A DNA stretch of 63,935 bases. Origin: Kastovskya adunca ATA6-11-RM4. GTDB taxonomy: Bacteria > Cyanobacteriota > Cyanobacteriia > Cyanobacteriales > Coleofasciculaceae. The position numbers and the translations under genes were made by a program. Position 1 is the stretch's first letter, and the number at the start of each line of letters is the position of its first letter. The notes under the pieces were generated by a model. That model saw nothing but the letters and a program-made list of their open reading frames with translations, ran no database searches and was not told the origin of the DNA. The DNA lies in the NCBI GenBank assembly GCA_019359445.1, contig JAHHHJ010000029.1, positions 1-63,935 of the forward strand. The letters are read 5' to 3'. Of this stretch, positions 42,975 to 51,711 are shown one piece after another.

Positions 42975-43571
42975 TTAAGAACTGTAGCGTTCCTCTGCCC
43001 AAGGCTCACCGCGACGGTGGTAGCCGTTACGCTCCCAGAATCCTAGCTCTTCATGACTCAGGAATTCTAGCCCGTTGATCCACTTAGCGCTTTTCCAGGC
43101 ATAAAGGTGAGGAATAACTAAGCGCAACGGGCCCCCATGTTCTGGGGGTAGAGGTTCGCCAAACAAGGTGTAAGCAAAGAAGTTTTCGTCCCGTACCAAG
43201 TCATCTATCGTGACATTTGTGGTGTAGCCGCCATAGCAATGTTCCATAACGTGAGTGGCATTGGGATCGACTTCAATTTGGTTCATGAAGTCAGTCACTT
43301 TAATCCCCGTCCAATGCACGTCCAACTTAGACCAGCGCGTTACACAGTGAAAATCTTTAGTGAATGATTGCTGAGGTAGTGCTACGAAGTCTGACCAGCT
43401 AAAGGTTTTTTCTTTTACCAGACCCCACACCCGAAAGTTCCAATCGTCTGTGGTGATTTGGGGAGTTTGCCCGTAGGTTAGTACTGGAAAACCTTTGGCA
43501 AGGAATTGACCTGGAGGAACGCGAGAATCGCCCTCTGAAGGTTCAGGTTTACGGAAAAATTTCCCTATCAT
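42975..43571 (-). CDS. Sulfite-oxidase-like molybdopterin protein
   Basis: A 198-residue protein of the oxidoreductase molybdopterin-binding (SUOX/MsrP-like) family. The Mo-coordinating Cys lies in DFHCVTRWSKLDVHWTGI near residue 75, and further family segments are MEHCYGGYTTNV, PLPPEHGGPLRLVIPHLYAWKSAKWINGLEFL. No signal peptide or twin-arginine motif is seen and the protein is short, so it is probably cytoplasmic. The substrate is unknown. ATG at 43571. The C-terminus ends with GEPWAEERYSS. Confidence 0.85.
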   Translation of the reverse strand: MIGKFFRKPEPSEGDSRVPPGQFLAKGFPVLTYGQTPQITTDDWNFRVWGLVKEKTFSWSDFVALPQQSFTKDFHCVTRWSKLDVHWTGIKVTDFMNQIEVDPNATHVMEHCYGGYTTNVTIDDLVRDENFFAYTLFGEPLPPEHGGPLRLVIPHLYAWKSAKWINGLEFLSHEELGFWERNGYHRRGEPWAEERYSS

Positions 43572-43607
43572 GATTCCATTAGAAATAGAACTTTAGCGTA
43601 CTTAATC

Positions 43608-43762
43608 AAAGCGTAGTGCAAGATTCTGCCCGCAGGCAGAATCTGTCTTGAAAGTACGAAGTTCTGAGTCCTGAGGGAGGATCAGCTTTCATGCAAATGT
43701 AGCCAACCGCAAGGCTGGTGCATTAGTGAAGGAAAGCTTATGGAAGTCTTGCACTACACTTT
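43608..43762. repeat. 155-bp MITE-like element with 16-bp terminal inverted repeats
   Basis: AAAGCGTAGTGCAAGA (43608-43623) and TCTTGCACTACACTTT (43747-43762) are inverted copies with one mismatch. Inside are a perfect 10-bp hairpin AGATTCTGCC-CGCA-GGCAGAATCT (43621-43644), a TGAGTCCTGAG unit and a smaller CCAACC/GGCTGG hairpin. There is no coding frame and no clear target duplication. It lies between the sulfite-oxidase-like gene and rpmF. Confidence 0.65.
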
Positions 43763-43819
43763 AGCTGATCAAACAGCAGTTCCAATCCTAGACCAAAAAG
43801 GACAGTCGAGGTGGGGTTC

Positions 43820-43996
43820 TTATGCTTCTTCGTCTTCTTCTTCCTCGTCAGTGGGATAGACAAAACTAGAACGTCCGCTCAGAACTGCCTTGCCCAAGGA
43901 GAGGGCTTTTTGGGCTTCTAGAGTAGCTTTGCGCTTCCAAGTTGCTCGGCGTTTGTCGCGTTTGGAGTTTGATGTTTTCTTCTTAGGAACAGCCAT
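43820..43996 (-). CDS. rpmF: 50S ribosomal protein L32
   Basis: The 58-residue frame starts with ATG at 43996 and ends with TAA at 43820. The product begins [22 protein letters not shown] and is a clear cyanobacterial bL32, ending in an acidic tail ([12 protein letters not shown]). The zinc-binding cysteines found in some L32 proteins are absent, as is usual in cyanobacteria and plastids. It acts in the large ribosomal subunit. It is transcribed alone, downstream of the Pro-rich protein gene on the opposite side. Confidence 0.95.
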   Translation of the reverse strand: MAVPKKKTSNSKRDKRRATWKRKATLEAQKALSLGKAVLSGRSSFVYPTDEEEEDEEA

Positions 43997-44062
43997 TATC
44001 GTTGGGTCTAGATCTTTACAGCCTTCCCATTTTAAGCGGTTGAGCCATTAGTTGGCATAGGT

Positions 44063-45112
44063 TTACTGCTGAGTATTCGTATTTGTCCTTGCGGGTTGAG
44101 TAGTGGGTGCCGTTGTTGGCGGTCGGTTTATAGGGGTTGTAGAGCGGGGGACAGTCGTATTTGTCCTTGCGGGTTGAGTAGTGGGTGCCGTTGTTGGCGA
44201 TCGGTTTATAGGGGTTGTAGAGTCGGGTACGGTTGATTCCGGTACTGTAGAGCGGGGTACGGTTGATTCCGGTACTGTAGAGCGGGGGACAGTTGATTCT
44301 GGGGTATTGGTTCCTGGTGTTGTGGGAGTGGTTGTAGGCAGGTTTCTAGGTTGAGGAGTTCCTTGTGGGGTTTGGGTAGCACCAGGTGCCGCCGGAGCAG
44401 TGGGCTGAGGGACTGCTCCGGGTTGAGCCTCTGGGGGAGTTTGAATCTGAGTCGGTGTACCCGGAATCTGGATGATTGTTGGGGCGGGAGGTGGTGGGGC
44501 AGCTCCTGGTGCGGCTCCTGGGACGGCTCCTGGGACGGCTCCTGGGACGGCTCCTGGTGCGGCTCCTGGGAAGGTTCCTGGTGCGGCTCCTGGGAAAGCT
44601 CCTGGGACGGGAGCCTGGGGTGGTGCGGGAGCGGCTTCTTGGGCTGGAGTGGTGATGGGGTCTGCAAATTGCAGCAATGCTTGAGCATTGGGGAAGTAAG
44701 TTATCCAGATCTGCGGATCGGGACGAACTCTCCAGTTTTGACGGGTGACTTCTAAAGAGAGAATGGGTGCGATCGCGCCTTCATTTTGCGCCAAGATTGT
44801 CACCGCCACATCGGTTACCAAAATGTCCCCATCAAAGGTACGTTGCGCCGCCGCTCTTGCCACTGCCTCAGCACGTCGCAGTAAGCTTTCGTAACTTTCG
44901 TCAAGCTGACGCCTCAGAGCAATATCTACACGGCCCGTGTAAGCTTGAGCCACTTGGGGAGCAACAACGGCTTGCACTAACCAGTTCCCCGCTGTCAATC
45001 CCAAAATTGCCATTAAACCCATCGGTGCTAGGCGTTTTCTAGCTATTGATTGCAGCGCAAACGCCGAGTTTGTTGAGAAAAGCTGAAAGTTGTTAGAAAA
45101 AGACTTATACAT
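44063..45112 (-). CDS. Anchored protein with Pro/Ala/Gly and Thr/Pro repeat tail
   Basis: A 349-residue protein. The N-terminus has a transmembrane or signal segment (APMGLMAILGLTAGNWLVQAVVAPQVAQA). Residues about 60-160 are a folded region (VDIALRRQLDESYESLLRRAEAVARAAAQRTFDGDILVTDVAVTI) of no recognised family. The rest is low complexity: PGA(A/V/F) units, then TVPESTVPRS units and two copies of a TTAPTTQPARTNT block. It is probably exported, with the tail disordered in the envelope. The frame opens with an upstream GTG; the ATG at 45112 (MYKSFSNN) is preferred. Repeat number probably varies by slippage. Confidence 0.7.
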   Translation of the reverse strand: MYKSFSNNFQLFSTNSAFALQSIARKRLAPMGLMAILGLTAGNWLVQAVVAPQVAQAYTGRVDIALRRQLDESYESLLRRAEAVARAAAQRTFDGDILVTDVAVTILAQNEGAIAPILSLEVTRQNWRVRPDPQIWITYFPNAQALLQFADPITTPAQEAAPAPPQAPVPGAFPGAAPGTFPGAAPGAVPGAVPGAVPGAAPGAAPPPPAPTIIQIPGTPTQIQTPPEAQPGAVPQPTAPAAPGATQTPQGTPQPRNLPTTTPTTPGTNTPESTVPRSTVPESTVPRSTVPESTVPDSTTPINRSPTTAPTTQPARTNTTVPRSTTPINRPPTTAPTTQPARTNTNTQQ

Positions 45113-45346
45113 AAATGCTACTCGCTCCCTAACCATCGCCTTAAGTTAAGACCTTTGGCATAGGTTTTTTTATAGGATAATGCCCTTGCTGAGACATTTC
45201 ATCTCTAGCATGACGGAGAATAGTTCTAAGGGGTAGACTGAATTTTTGAGATGGGGATTGGGGATTAGGGATTAGCCATCAACGATCAACCCGGAATCAC
45301 TAAAGACGAACATGGACAAATCATCAACTGTCGGGGCAGAGAAGAC

Positions 45347-47218
45347 ATGGCAAATCACGCTTGTATTGCAATTGGGATTAATCGCTATCAGTACTTACAG
45401 CCTTTAAGTTTTGCTAGTGCTGATGCCCAATCGTTACAGCAATTTTGGACAACGGAAGCAAACTTACCTGCCGAGCGCTGTTTGCTCCTCACCGATGCCT
45501 CGCCCCTGCTGAATCAACGTTTGACTTATCCTAGTCGCAGCCAGATTTTAGAGTGGCTGGAGGTGGGGATTCAGGACGTGCTGACGACCAGCGATCGCTT
45601 GTTATTCTTTTTTAGCGGCTACGGTGTTAGCAGCGGAACCGAAGACTATTTGCTGCCGATTGATGGCAACCCTAACGATCTGCCGGGAACGGGAATCTCT
45701 GTGCGATCGCTATTGGAATTATTGCGAAAGCGCGGCACTGACAAAATTCTCGTGCTTCTGGACATGAATCGCGCGGCGGGGAGTCGAGTGGGCGCACCCG
45801 TGGGGGAAAATACTGCTCAACTCGCCCGCGAAATGGGCATTGCGACGATATTGTCAAGTGAAATCGACCAGTTTTCCCATGAATCAGCTGCCTTGGGGAA
45901 TGGTTTATTTACTACGACGCTTTTAGAAGCCCTACGCTACTATCACCCCAACACGACATTAGAAAATTTAGAGCAGTACTTAGGTGCTCGCCTACCGGAG
46001 TTGAGCGAACACCACTGGCGACCCCCACAGGTGCCAGTGAGCGTCATTTCTGCTACGGCTAGACGCGAGCTGATTTTTCCCACTGCTGACACCTCAAACA
46101 ACACCAGAAACAATCATGCTGTTCCGGCGGGGATGGCGATGGGAACGATGTTGGCAGCCGAAGATTTCACCGAAGAAACCTCTCGCAATGGCACCACTGT
46201 ATCGCCTGTTTCCCCCAGGGAAATGTCAGCCAAAAGACGCCTAGAGGAGTCTAGACCACCCAGTACAGGGGAAAACCATCCAAACAAACCAGCGGCTTTA
46301 GTTGCCACTCCTAAACGATCAGATGACTCCTTAGGCCCGTGGTGGAAACAACTGCTGCTTTGGGGAGGTGGGGCGATACTCCTATCCGCGCTGATGATTG
46401 CGGCAGTCATTATCCGTAACCGGGATGCTTTTATCGTCGGGCAAGATCCTGCTGTCGTCGTCCCTATTGCCCCAGCACCTACCCCTCAAACTACCGTTCC
46501 TAACGATCCCGCCCCAGCGCCTGTACAGGAAATTCCTGCGTCTCCAGTCGCCCCAGCTAGCCCGATAGCACAATCGCCAGCGCCAGCCGCCGTCCCTACT
46601 TCTCCCCCTTCTCCCCCTCTCCCAGCCAATCAAGCGGTGTTGAACAAAGCGAAAACTCTTATTCAATCCAATCAAGCTTCTGGGTTTAGTCAAGCGATCG
46701 CGACCGCACAAAACGTCCGTTCAGGCGATCCGCTGTACGAGCAAGCACAGCAAGATATCCTGCGTTGGAGTCGGGTGATTTTAGATATAGCAGAGGGACG
46801 GGCAGCAAAAGGAAATTTTGGCGGGGCGATCGCTGCGGCGCAGCTAGTCCCGACCAATAGCCCAGCGGTTTACAATCAGGCACAACAGGCGATCGCGCAA
46901 TGGAAGCCCATTGCCAAGCAACAACAAAACAACGCCATTATTCAAGAGGCGAAAAAGCAAATTCAACCCAGCCAAGCCTCGTCTTACAACCGTGCTATTA
47001 CAACCCTGCGGAAAATTGCCCCAGGTCAACCCGGAGCCGCAGAAGCCCGTCAGCTAATAACACAGTGGAGTCAAAATATTTATTTAATTGCTAACTCGCG
47101 AGCCGCACGCCGTCAGTTTGCTCAAGCGGTACAAACCGCCGCCCTCGTCCCCTCAGATTCCCCCTCCTACAGCGCCGCCCAAAAAGCGATCGCTCGGTGG
47201 AAGCAAGGACAGAGGTGA
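45347..47218 (+). CDS. Caspase-fold protein without catalytic dyad (pseudo-orthocaspase)
   Basis: A 623-residue protein. Residues 1-240 are a peptidase C14 (p20) caspase fold: ACIAIGINRYQYLQPLSFASADA, LLFFFSGYGVSSGTEDYLLPID and ILVLLDMNRAAGS. The catalytic His of SGHG is Tyr at residue 92 and the catalytic Cys of DxC is Asn at residue 141, so peptidase activity is not expected. A transmembrane helix lies near 336-355 (LLLWGGGAILLSALMIAAVII), then a Pro-rich linker and helical repeats (FSQAIATAQNV, FGGAIAAAQLVP, FAQAVQTAALVP) resembling TPR-like units. It may act as a scaffold or regulator. Confidence 0.85.
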   Translation: MANHACIAIGINRYQYLQPLSFASADAQSLQQFWTTEANLPAERCLLLTDASPLLNQRLTYPSRSQILEWLEVGIQDVLTTSDRLLFFFSGYGVSSGTEDYLLPIDGNPNDLPGTGISVRSLLELLRKRGTDKILVLLDMNRAAGSRVGAPVGENTAQLAREMGIATILSSEIDQFSHESAALGNGLFTTTLLEALRYYHPNTTLENLEQYLGARLPELSEHHWRPPQVPVSVISATARRELIFPTADTSNNTRNNHAVPAGMAMGTMLAAEDFTEETSRNGTTVSPVSPREMSAKRRLEESRPPSTGENHPNKPAALVATPKRSDDSLGPWWKQLLLWGGGAILLSALMIAAVIIRNRDAFIVGQDPAVVVPIAPAPTPQTTVPNDPAPAPVQEIPASPVAPASPIAQSPAPAAVPTSPPSPPLPANQAVLNKAKTLIQSNQASGFSQAIATAQNVRSGDPLYEQAQQDILRWSRVILDIAEGRAAKGNFGGAIAAAQLVPTNSPAVYNQAQQAIAQWKPIAKQQQNNAIIQEAKKQIQPSQASSYNRAITTLRKIAPGQPGAAEARQLITQWSQNIYLIANSRAARRQFAQAVQTAALVPSDSPSYSAAQKAIARWKQGQR

Positions 47219-47342
47219 AGGATGTATACCCTACCAGAGGCTTCGCTGACTAGCGCTGCTCTCTCGTAGCCCAGGATGAAATTAATAGAAGATTGTCTCA
47301 GGGCTAATATTAATTGAGTTTTTTCCTCCAGACCCAAAATAA

Positions 47343-50300
47343 CTATTGGCTAAACTGCTTCATGGGAATTTCGATCCAAAACTTTGTGCCTTTTCCCTGT
47401 TGAGAGGTGCACTTGAAAACGCCGCCGTGTTTCTCTACCACGATTTGGTAACTGATTGAAAGACCTAACCCCGTTCCTTTACCCATCGGCTTTGTCGTAA
47501 AGAAGGGGTCAAAGATTTGACTTTGCATCCCTTGAGTCATTCCAGGGCCATTGTCAGCAATTTCAATGGCAACGCGGGAGTTATTTAGCAGTAAAGTCCG
47601 AATCCAGATGGTTGGTTTTTTGTCCGTTGCTGTTTCACTAGCCGTTGACGAGGAACAACTGCCGAATGACTCCTCAAGAGCATCAATAGCATTACTAATC
47701 ACATTCATAAACACTTGATTGAGCTGACTGGCGTAGCACTCAATTTTCGGCAAATTGCTGTACTCTTTAATCAATTCAATGCCAAAATTCTCAGGCTTAG
47801 CTTTCAGGCGATGTTGCAAAATCAGCAAGGTACTGTCTAACCCTTCGTGAATATCGACGGGCTTTGTTTCCGCTTGATCGAGGCGTGAGAAATTCCGCAA
47901 AGACAGCACTAGCTGACGGATACGATCTACCCCCATCTCCATTGAGCCGAGGATTTTTGGTAAATCTTCTTCCAAAAAATCCAGGTCAATTTCCTCTGAG
48001 CGATCGAGAACCTCTGGTGTCGGGTTGGGATAATGCTCTTGATAAAGATTCAACAGCTCAAGCAAGTCTCTGGTGTATTGAGCGGCGTGGGAAAGATTGC
48101 CGTAAATGAAGTTAACGGGGTTGTTGATTTCGTGGGCAATTCCGGCAACGAGTTGCCCCAAACTGGACATTTTTTCAGTTTGAATGAGCTGACTTTGAGT
48201 TTGCTTCAAGTCTTGAAGGGCGCGAGTTAGCTTTTCGGTTTGTTGCCGAGTTTGGGTCAATAGTTCTGCTTGCTGGAGGGCAACGCCGAGTTGAGTGGCA
48301 ATCTGAGAAACAAATTCAATTTCCGAGGCGTTCCACTGTCGCGGTGCAGTGCATTGGTGGAGGCAGAGTAGTCCCCACAGTTCCTCGCCTTTGAGTAAGG
48401 GTAATACGAGGTTTGCTCTCACTTGAAATTGCGCCAGCATCTCCAGGTAACACTCGCTTAAGCCCGCATCGTAGATGTCGGATATAACATGTATCCGCCC
48501 TTGCTGGTATTGCGAGGCATACTGACTGCTAAAGCAAAATTCATTAACTTTTGTTGCTAAGGCGAAGGGAAAGCCAGGGACAACATCCTCTGAGATAATT
48601 TCTCCTACGGAGTAGTTAGATCCAGACTCGAAGCGAAAGACGCCGACGCGATCGCATCCCAACAATTTCCGAATTTCCCGGGCAGTGGTTTGAAAGATGG
48701 TTTCAACGTCCAAAGATTCTCGGATTTTTGATACCACGCGAAACAAAGCTTTCTGTTGTTCGGCAGCGATGCTTAACTGAGTCGCTTTTTCCATCGCTTG
48801 GTTAGCAGAGATGCGGCTTTGTTCGTAGAGTTCCGCTTGCTGAATTGCCATCGCTGCTTGGTCGCCTAGCTGCTGGAGCAAATCGAGTTCAGACTGTTTC
48901 CATTCCCTAGGAGCCTTACACTCATGGGCAACGAGTAGCCCCCATAATTTCCCGCCGATCCGGATCGGTACAACCAAGTTAGCTTGCACCTGAATACTCT
49001 GCAAAAACTCCTGATGACAAGGCGTTAAATCTGCTAGTTTCGCACTACCAATCGCCCGCATTCTTCCCTGGTTATAAAGCTGGGCATACTCTTCGGGAAA
49101 GCAGTCCTCAGGCCCTCTAAATCCTAAAACTGAATTGCATTCGCCGCTCTTTTCTTCAACAATCACCTCACCCCACCAACCGCAATCGAACTGGTAAACG
49201 ATCGCCCGATCGGTGTTGAGCAACCCTCTGACTTCCCGCACGATCGCTTGCAGGGTGGCTTTTAAGTCCAGCGTGCTGCGGATTTGGTCGGTGACTTGCT
49301 TGAGCACTTTGGCACGTTCTAGGGACTGTTGCAATTCAACCGTTTGCTCTTGTACTTTTTGCTCTAAGCTGCTGTTTAATCCCTGCACCTGGTAATACAG
49401 TTCGTGCTGCTGAATTGCCATCGAGAACTGCTGCCCTAAGGAGTGGGCAAGTTCGAGGTCTTCACGCGTCCACTCTTGGGCTTGTCCGCGTTTTAACTCT
49501 CGCCATGCCTCAAAGGATTGCCGAGGTTGCATTTGACGCCGATCGGATTCAAAGTGTCCCGCCCACAAGGTTTCCGTATCAATTTCGTCGCGGAAGATGC
49601 TCAGGTACCCCAGAAACTGCTGGCGATACTGGAGGGGAACGACAAGAATGCCGCGAATTTGAGTAGGCTCAAAGGCTAGTGCAAGGTCTTGAAGTTGTTG
49701 ATGTTGGTAAAGGTCAGTTACTACCCGCGGGCGATCGCTATTCAACTTCTTCGGTGATGTTCCATTGAACGTTTCCCCAATGATGTAGTCCTGCCACAGG
49801 GGATGTTGTTCTAGACACTCGCCGTCGGAGAGTGTGGGTTGTACGCCGTAGGTAAATACTTTATAAAATTGGGCTGGATTTTCTCTAGATTTGCCAGAGA
49901 GCATATACATTCTGCCACCCACCCCTTGAAGAGCGCTCACTGTTTCCTCAAGCGCTTGTTGCAGCTCAATGGTTGGCAGCGTATGCAGCAGTGTAGAGAC
50001 GCGATTGATTGTTGCTTCATGGGCGGCTTGTTTCCGGGCTTGAGTCAAAAGGGCAGACTGGGCGATCGCAATTGACACTTGATCGGCAACAAACTGAACG
50101 ACTTGCACCTCGCGTTCGGAAATGTGTCGCGCTTGGGCATGGTGAGATACAAGTAGCCCCCAGAGTACCGGGACTTTATGTTGAGTCTGGAGGTTGTGAT
50201 GGAGAATGGGCACCACCAGCGAAGACTGCACGCCCATTGCCTTGAGATATTCCACATGGCAAGGGTCTACTGGGCGGTAGTAGATGTCTTCAGTGGCAAG

Positions 50301-50669
50301 CTGTGCCCCTGTTTCTGGGCAATCTAGAGGACTCAAACCAATCAACCCAGAAGATACATCAACTATTGAGCGTTGGCGAGCTGTGAGGAATAACTCGCGA
50401 GCATGGGGAGGAATGTCATCGGCGGGAAAGTTCAAGCCATACAGGGAGGGCAAACGCCTGTTATCAACCGATTCCGCAATCACTTCTCCGCTTTCATCCG
50501 CATGAAACCGATAAACCATCACGCGATCGCTGCCTAAAAACGAACGAATTTCTGCAACAGTCGCTGCCAAAATCTCTGGTAATTCTAGAGACTGACGAAT
50601 TTGGTTGGCGATCCGGTGCAATAAATCTTCCCGATGGTGTAGTGACTCCAACTCTCGAATACTCTCCAT
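47343..50669 (-). CDS. Multi-GAF, phytochrome-like sensor histidine kinase
   Basis: A 1108-residue soluble kinase. GAF1 (about 10-205) is phytochrome-like: FPADDIPPHARELF and VDPCHVEYL with C137-H138. GAF2 (about 220-425) follows. GAF3 (about 455-612) contains LTPCHQEFL with C551-H552. GAF4 (about 640-800) has the equivalent position as C740-Y741 (LSECYLEML). A coiled coil leads to HisKA (GIAHEINNPVNFIYGNLSHAA) and HATPase (NVISNAIDALEES, ADNGPGMTQGM, GKGTGLGLSISYQI). The Cys-His pairs match canonical bilin attachment sites, so light sensing is plausible; bilin binding is not shown. ATG at 50669. Confidence 0.88.
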   Translation of the reverse strand: MESIRELESLHHREDLLHRIANQIRQSLELPEILAATVAEIRSFLGSDRVMVYRFHADESGEVIAESVDNRRLPSLYGLNFPADDIPPHARELFLTARQRSIVDVSSGLIGLSPLDCPETGAQLATEDIYYRPVDPCHVEYLKAMGVQSSLVVPILHHNLQTQHKVPVLWGLLVSHHAQARHISEREVQVVQFVADQVSIAIAQSALLTQARKQAAHEATINRVSTLLHTLPTIELQQALEETVSALQGVGGRMYMLSGKSRENPAQFYKVFTYGVQPTLSDGECLEQHPLWQDYIIGETFNGTSPKKLNSDRPRVVTDLYQHQQLQDLALAFEPTQIRGILVVPLQYRQQFLGYLSIFRDEIDTETLWAGHFESDRRQMQPRQSFEAWRELKRGQAQEWTREDLELAHSLGQQFSMAIQQHELYYQVQGLNSSLEQKVQEQTVELQQSLERAKVLKQVTDQIRSTLDLKATLQAIVREVRGLLNTDRAIVYQFDCGWWGEVIVEEKSGECNSVLGFRGPEDCFPEEYAQLYNQGRMRAIGSAKLADLTPCHQEFLQSIQVQANLVVPIRIGGKLWGLLVAHECKAPREWKQSELDLLQQLGDQAAMAIQQAELYEQSRISANQAMEKATQLSIAAEQQKALFRVVSKIRESLDVETIFQTTAREIRKLLGCDRVGVFRFESGSNYSVGEIISEDVVPGFPFALATKVNEFCFSSQYASQYQQGRIHVISDIYDAGLSECYLEMLAQFQVRANLVLPLLKGEELWGLLCLHQCTAPRQWNASEIEFVSQIATQLGVALQQAELLTQTRQQTEKLTRALQDLKQTQSQLIQTEKMSSLGQLVAGIAHEINNPVNFIYGNLSHAAQYTRDLLELLNLYQEHYPNPTPEVLDRSEEIDLDFLEEDLPKILGSMEMGVDRIRQLVLSLRNFSRLDQAETKPVDIHEGLDSTLLILQHRLKAKPENFGIELIKEYSNLPKIECYASQLNQVFMNVISNAIDALEESFGSCSSSTASETATDKKPTIWIRTLLLNNSRVAIEIADNGPGMTQGMQSQIFDPFFTTKPMGKGTGLGLSISYQIVVEKHGGVFKCTSQQGKGTKFWIEIPMKQFSQ

Positions 50670-51077
50670 GAAATACCTTCTTTTTATAAAGGTGTATCAA
50701 TATCTTCATATACTTGCATTTTCTAGCTTCAACTGGAATTGCGGCATGAGTGAAACTATGGAAGTTTACAAAAATTTATATTTATAAATTCCGTAAAATT
50801 AAGCGCTCTAAAATTGCTTAGGGATTTTAGTCGAATCAATTGTAAAGTTAGTAGCAGCTACTAGATCTTATTTAAAGAGTTTGTAAAAATTTCAATGCCC
50901 CCGCTTTTTCTCTATATCCGTCGTTCCCTGTTGGGATTTCCTTAAACAAAGCAGGGAATATCAGGGAAAACTAATGTAACTGCAATTAGTGTAACTACAT
51001 TGTTGAAAAGTCGCCTCTGATAAAAAAAATTGTTGAATTAGAACCTGGATTTATGCTGGTTTGGGCAGAAACAAAAG
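50670..51077. other. AT-rich 408-bp intergenic region
   Basis: No gene is supported. The region must hold the promoter of the multi-GAF kinase gene on its left side. TTCCCTG and CAGGGAA arms near 50924-50960 can pair around a loop of about 20 nt, and GTAACT occurs in near repeats around 50976-50996. Neither has a clear role. Confidence 0.45.
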
Positions 51078-51536
51078 CTACTTTTTTACTAACTGTTGAC
51101 GAATTTCTTCGCGAACAGCCATGAGAATTTTTCCCAAATGGTTTTGCCCTGTTTTATCCTGACCGCATCCCCAGTAGTAATCAGTTGGGGAGTCTTCCAC
51201 CAATAATTGCTCTTTGGTAGACAGCAGAATCCTTTGAATATCAGTGTGGATGAGAAATTTGGTGAGTACACCTTTCCACATCACCGAGATTTTTACCTCC
51301 TCCCAATCCGGACGTAACTTGAGAGTGCGATCGCGTCCTAATTCCGCTGCATCCATTGGCGTTGGAGCCTGGGAAATCACTTCAATCAAAGCGGCATTTT
51401 CTGTCCCAACAAATTTTTGTGCCTGATAGTAATGTTCTACTGTCTGCCAGTCTAACCCTTCTATATGAATTGGATGGGGAGAAAAATTGGAAAAACATCC
51501 ATAGGGCGCATCGGCTTTGTAAAAGTAAATAGTCAT
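51078..51536 (-). CDS. NADAR family N-glycosidase-like protein
   Basis: A 152-residue protein of the NADAR/YbiA family. The sequence has the family's blocks: FYKADAPYGCFSNFSPHPI, LDWQTVEHYYQAQKFVGTENAALI, AAELGRDRTLKLRPDWEEVKISVMWKGVLTKF and PTDYYWGCGQDKTGQNHLGKILM. Members hydrolyse N-glycosidic bonds of riboflavin intermediates or ADP-ribosylated substrates, and some reverse NAD-based toxin or phage modifications. The frame extends upstream to 51569, but the ATG at 51536 (MTIYFYKADAPYG) fits the family start. It has no operon partner. Confidence 0.9.
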   Translation of the reverse strand: MTIYFYKADAPYGCFSNFSPHPIHIEGLDWQTVEHYYQAQKFVGTENAALIEVISQAPTPMDAAELGRDRTLKLRPDWEEVKISVMWKGVLTKFLIHTDIQRILLSTKEQLLVEDSPTDYYWGCGQDKTGQNHLGKILMAVREEIRQQLVKK

Positions 51537-51711
51537 GTTGAAAAAGAGGATTGGCGATGTACTCCTCATAGGAAACTGGTATTAGTGTAGTTTGTGCAAC
51601 CACGAGCCAAACTATAGGGCACTTTTTCCCAGTCTCTTGGCAGTAAATAAAAAAGCCTGCAAACTGATGCAGGCATAGCAAAAATGAAACTAGGAATTAG
51701 AGAGTAATTAC

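Noticed and set aside
44351-44755. Long Gly/Ser/Trp and Gly/Ala/Pro frames opposite the Pro-rich protein
   Set aside because: They are produced by the repeated GC-rich units of the real minus-strand gene and have no family match.
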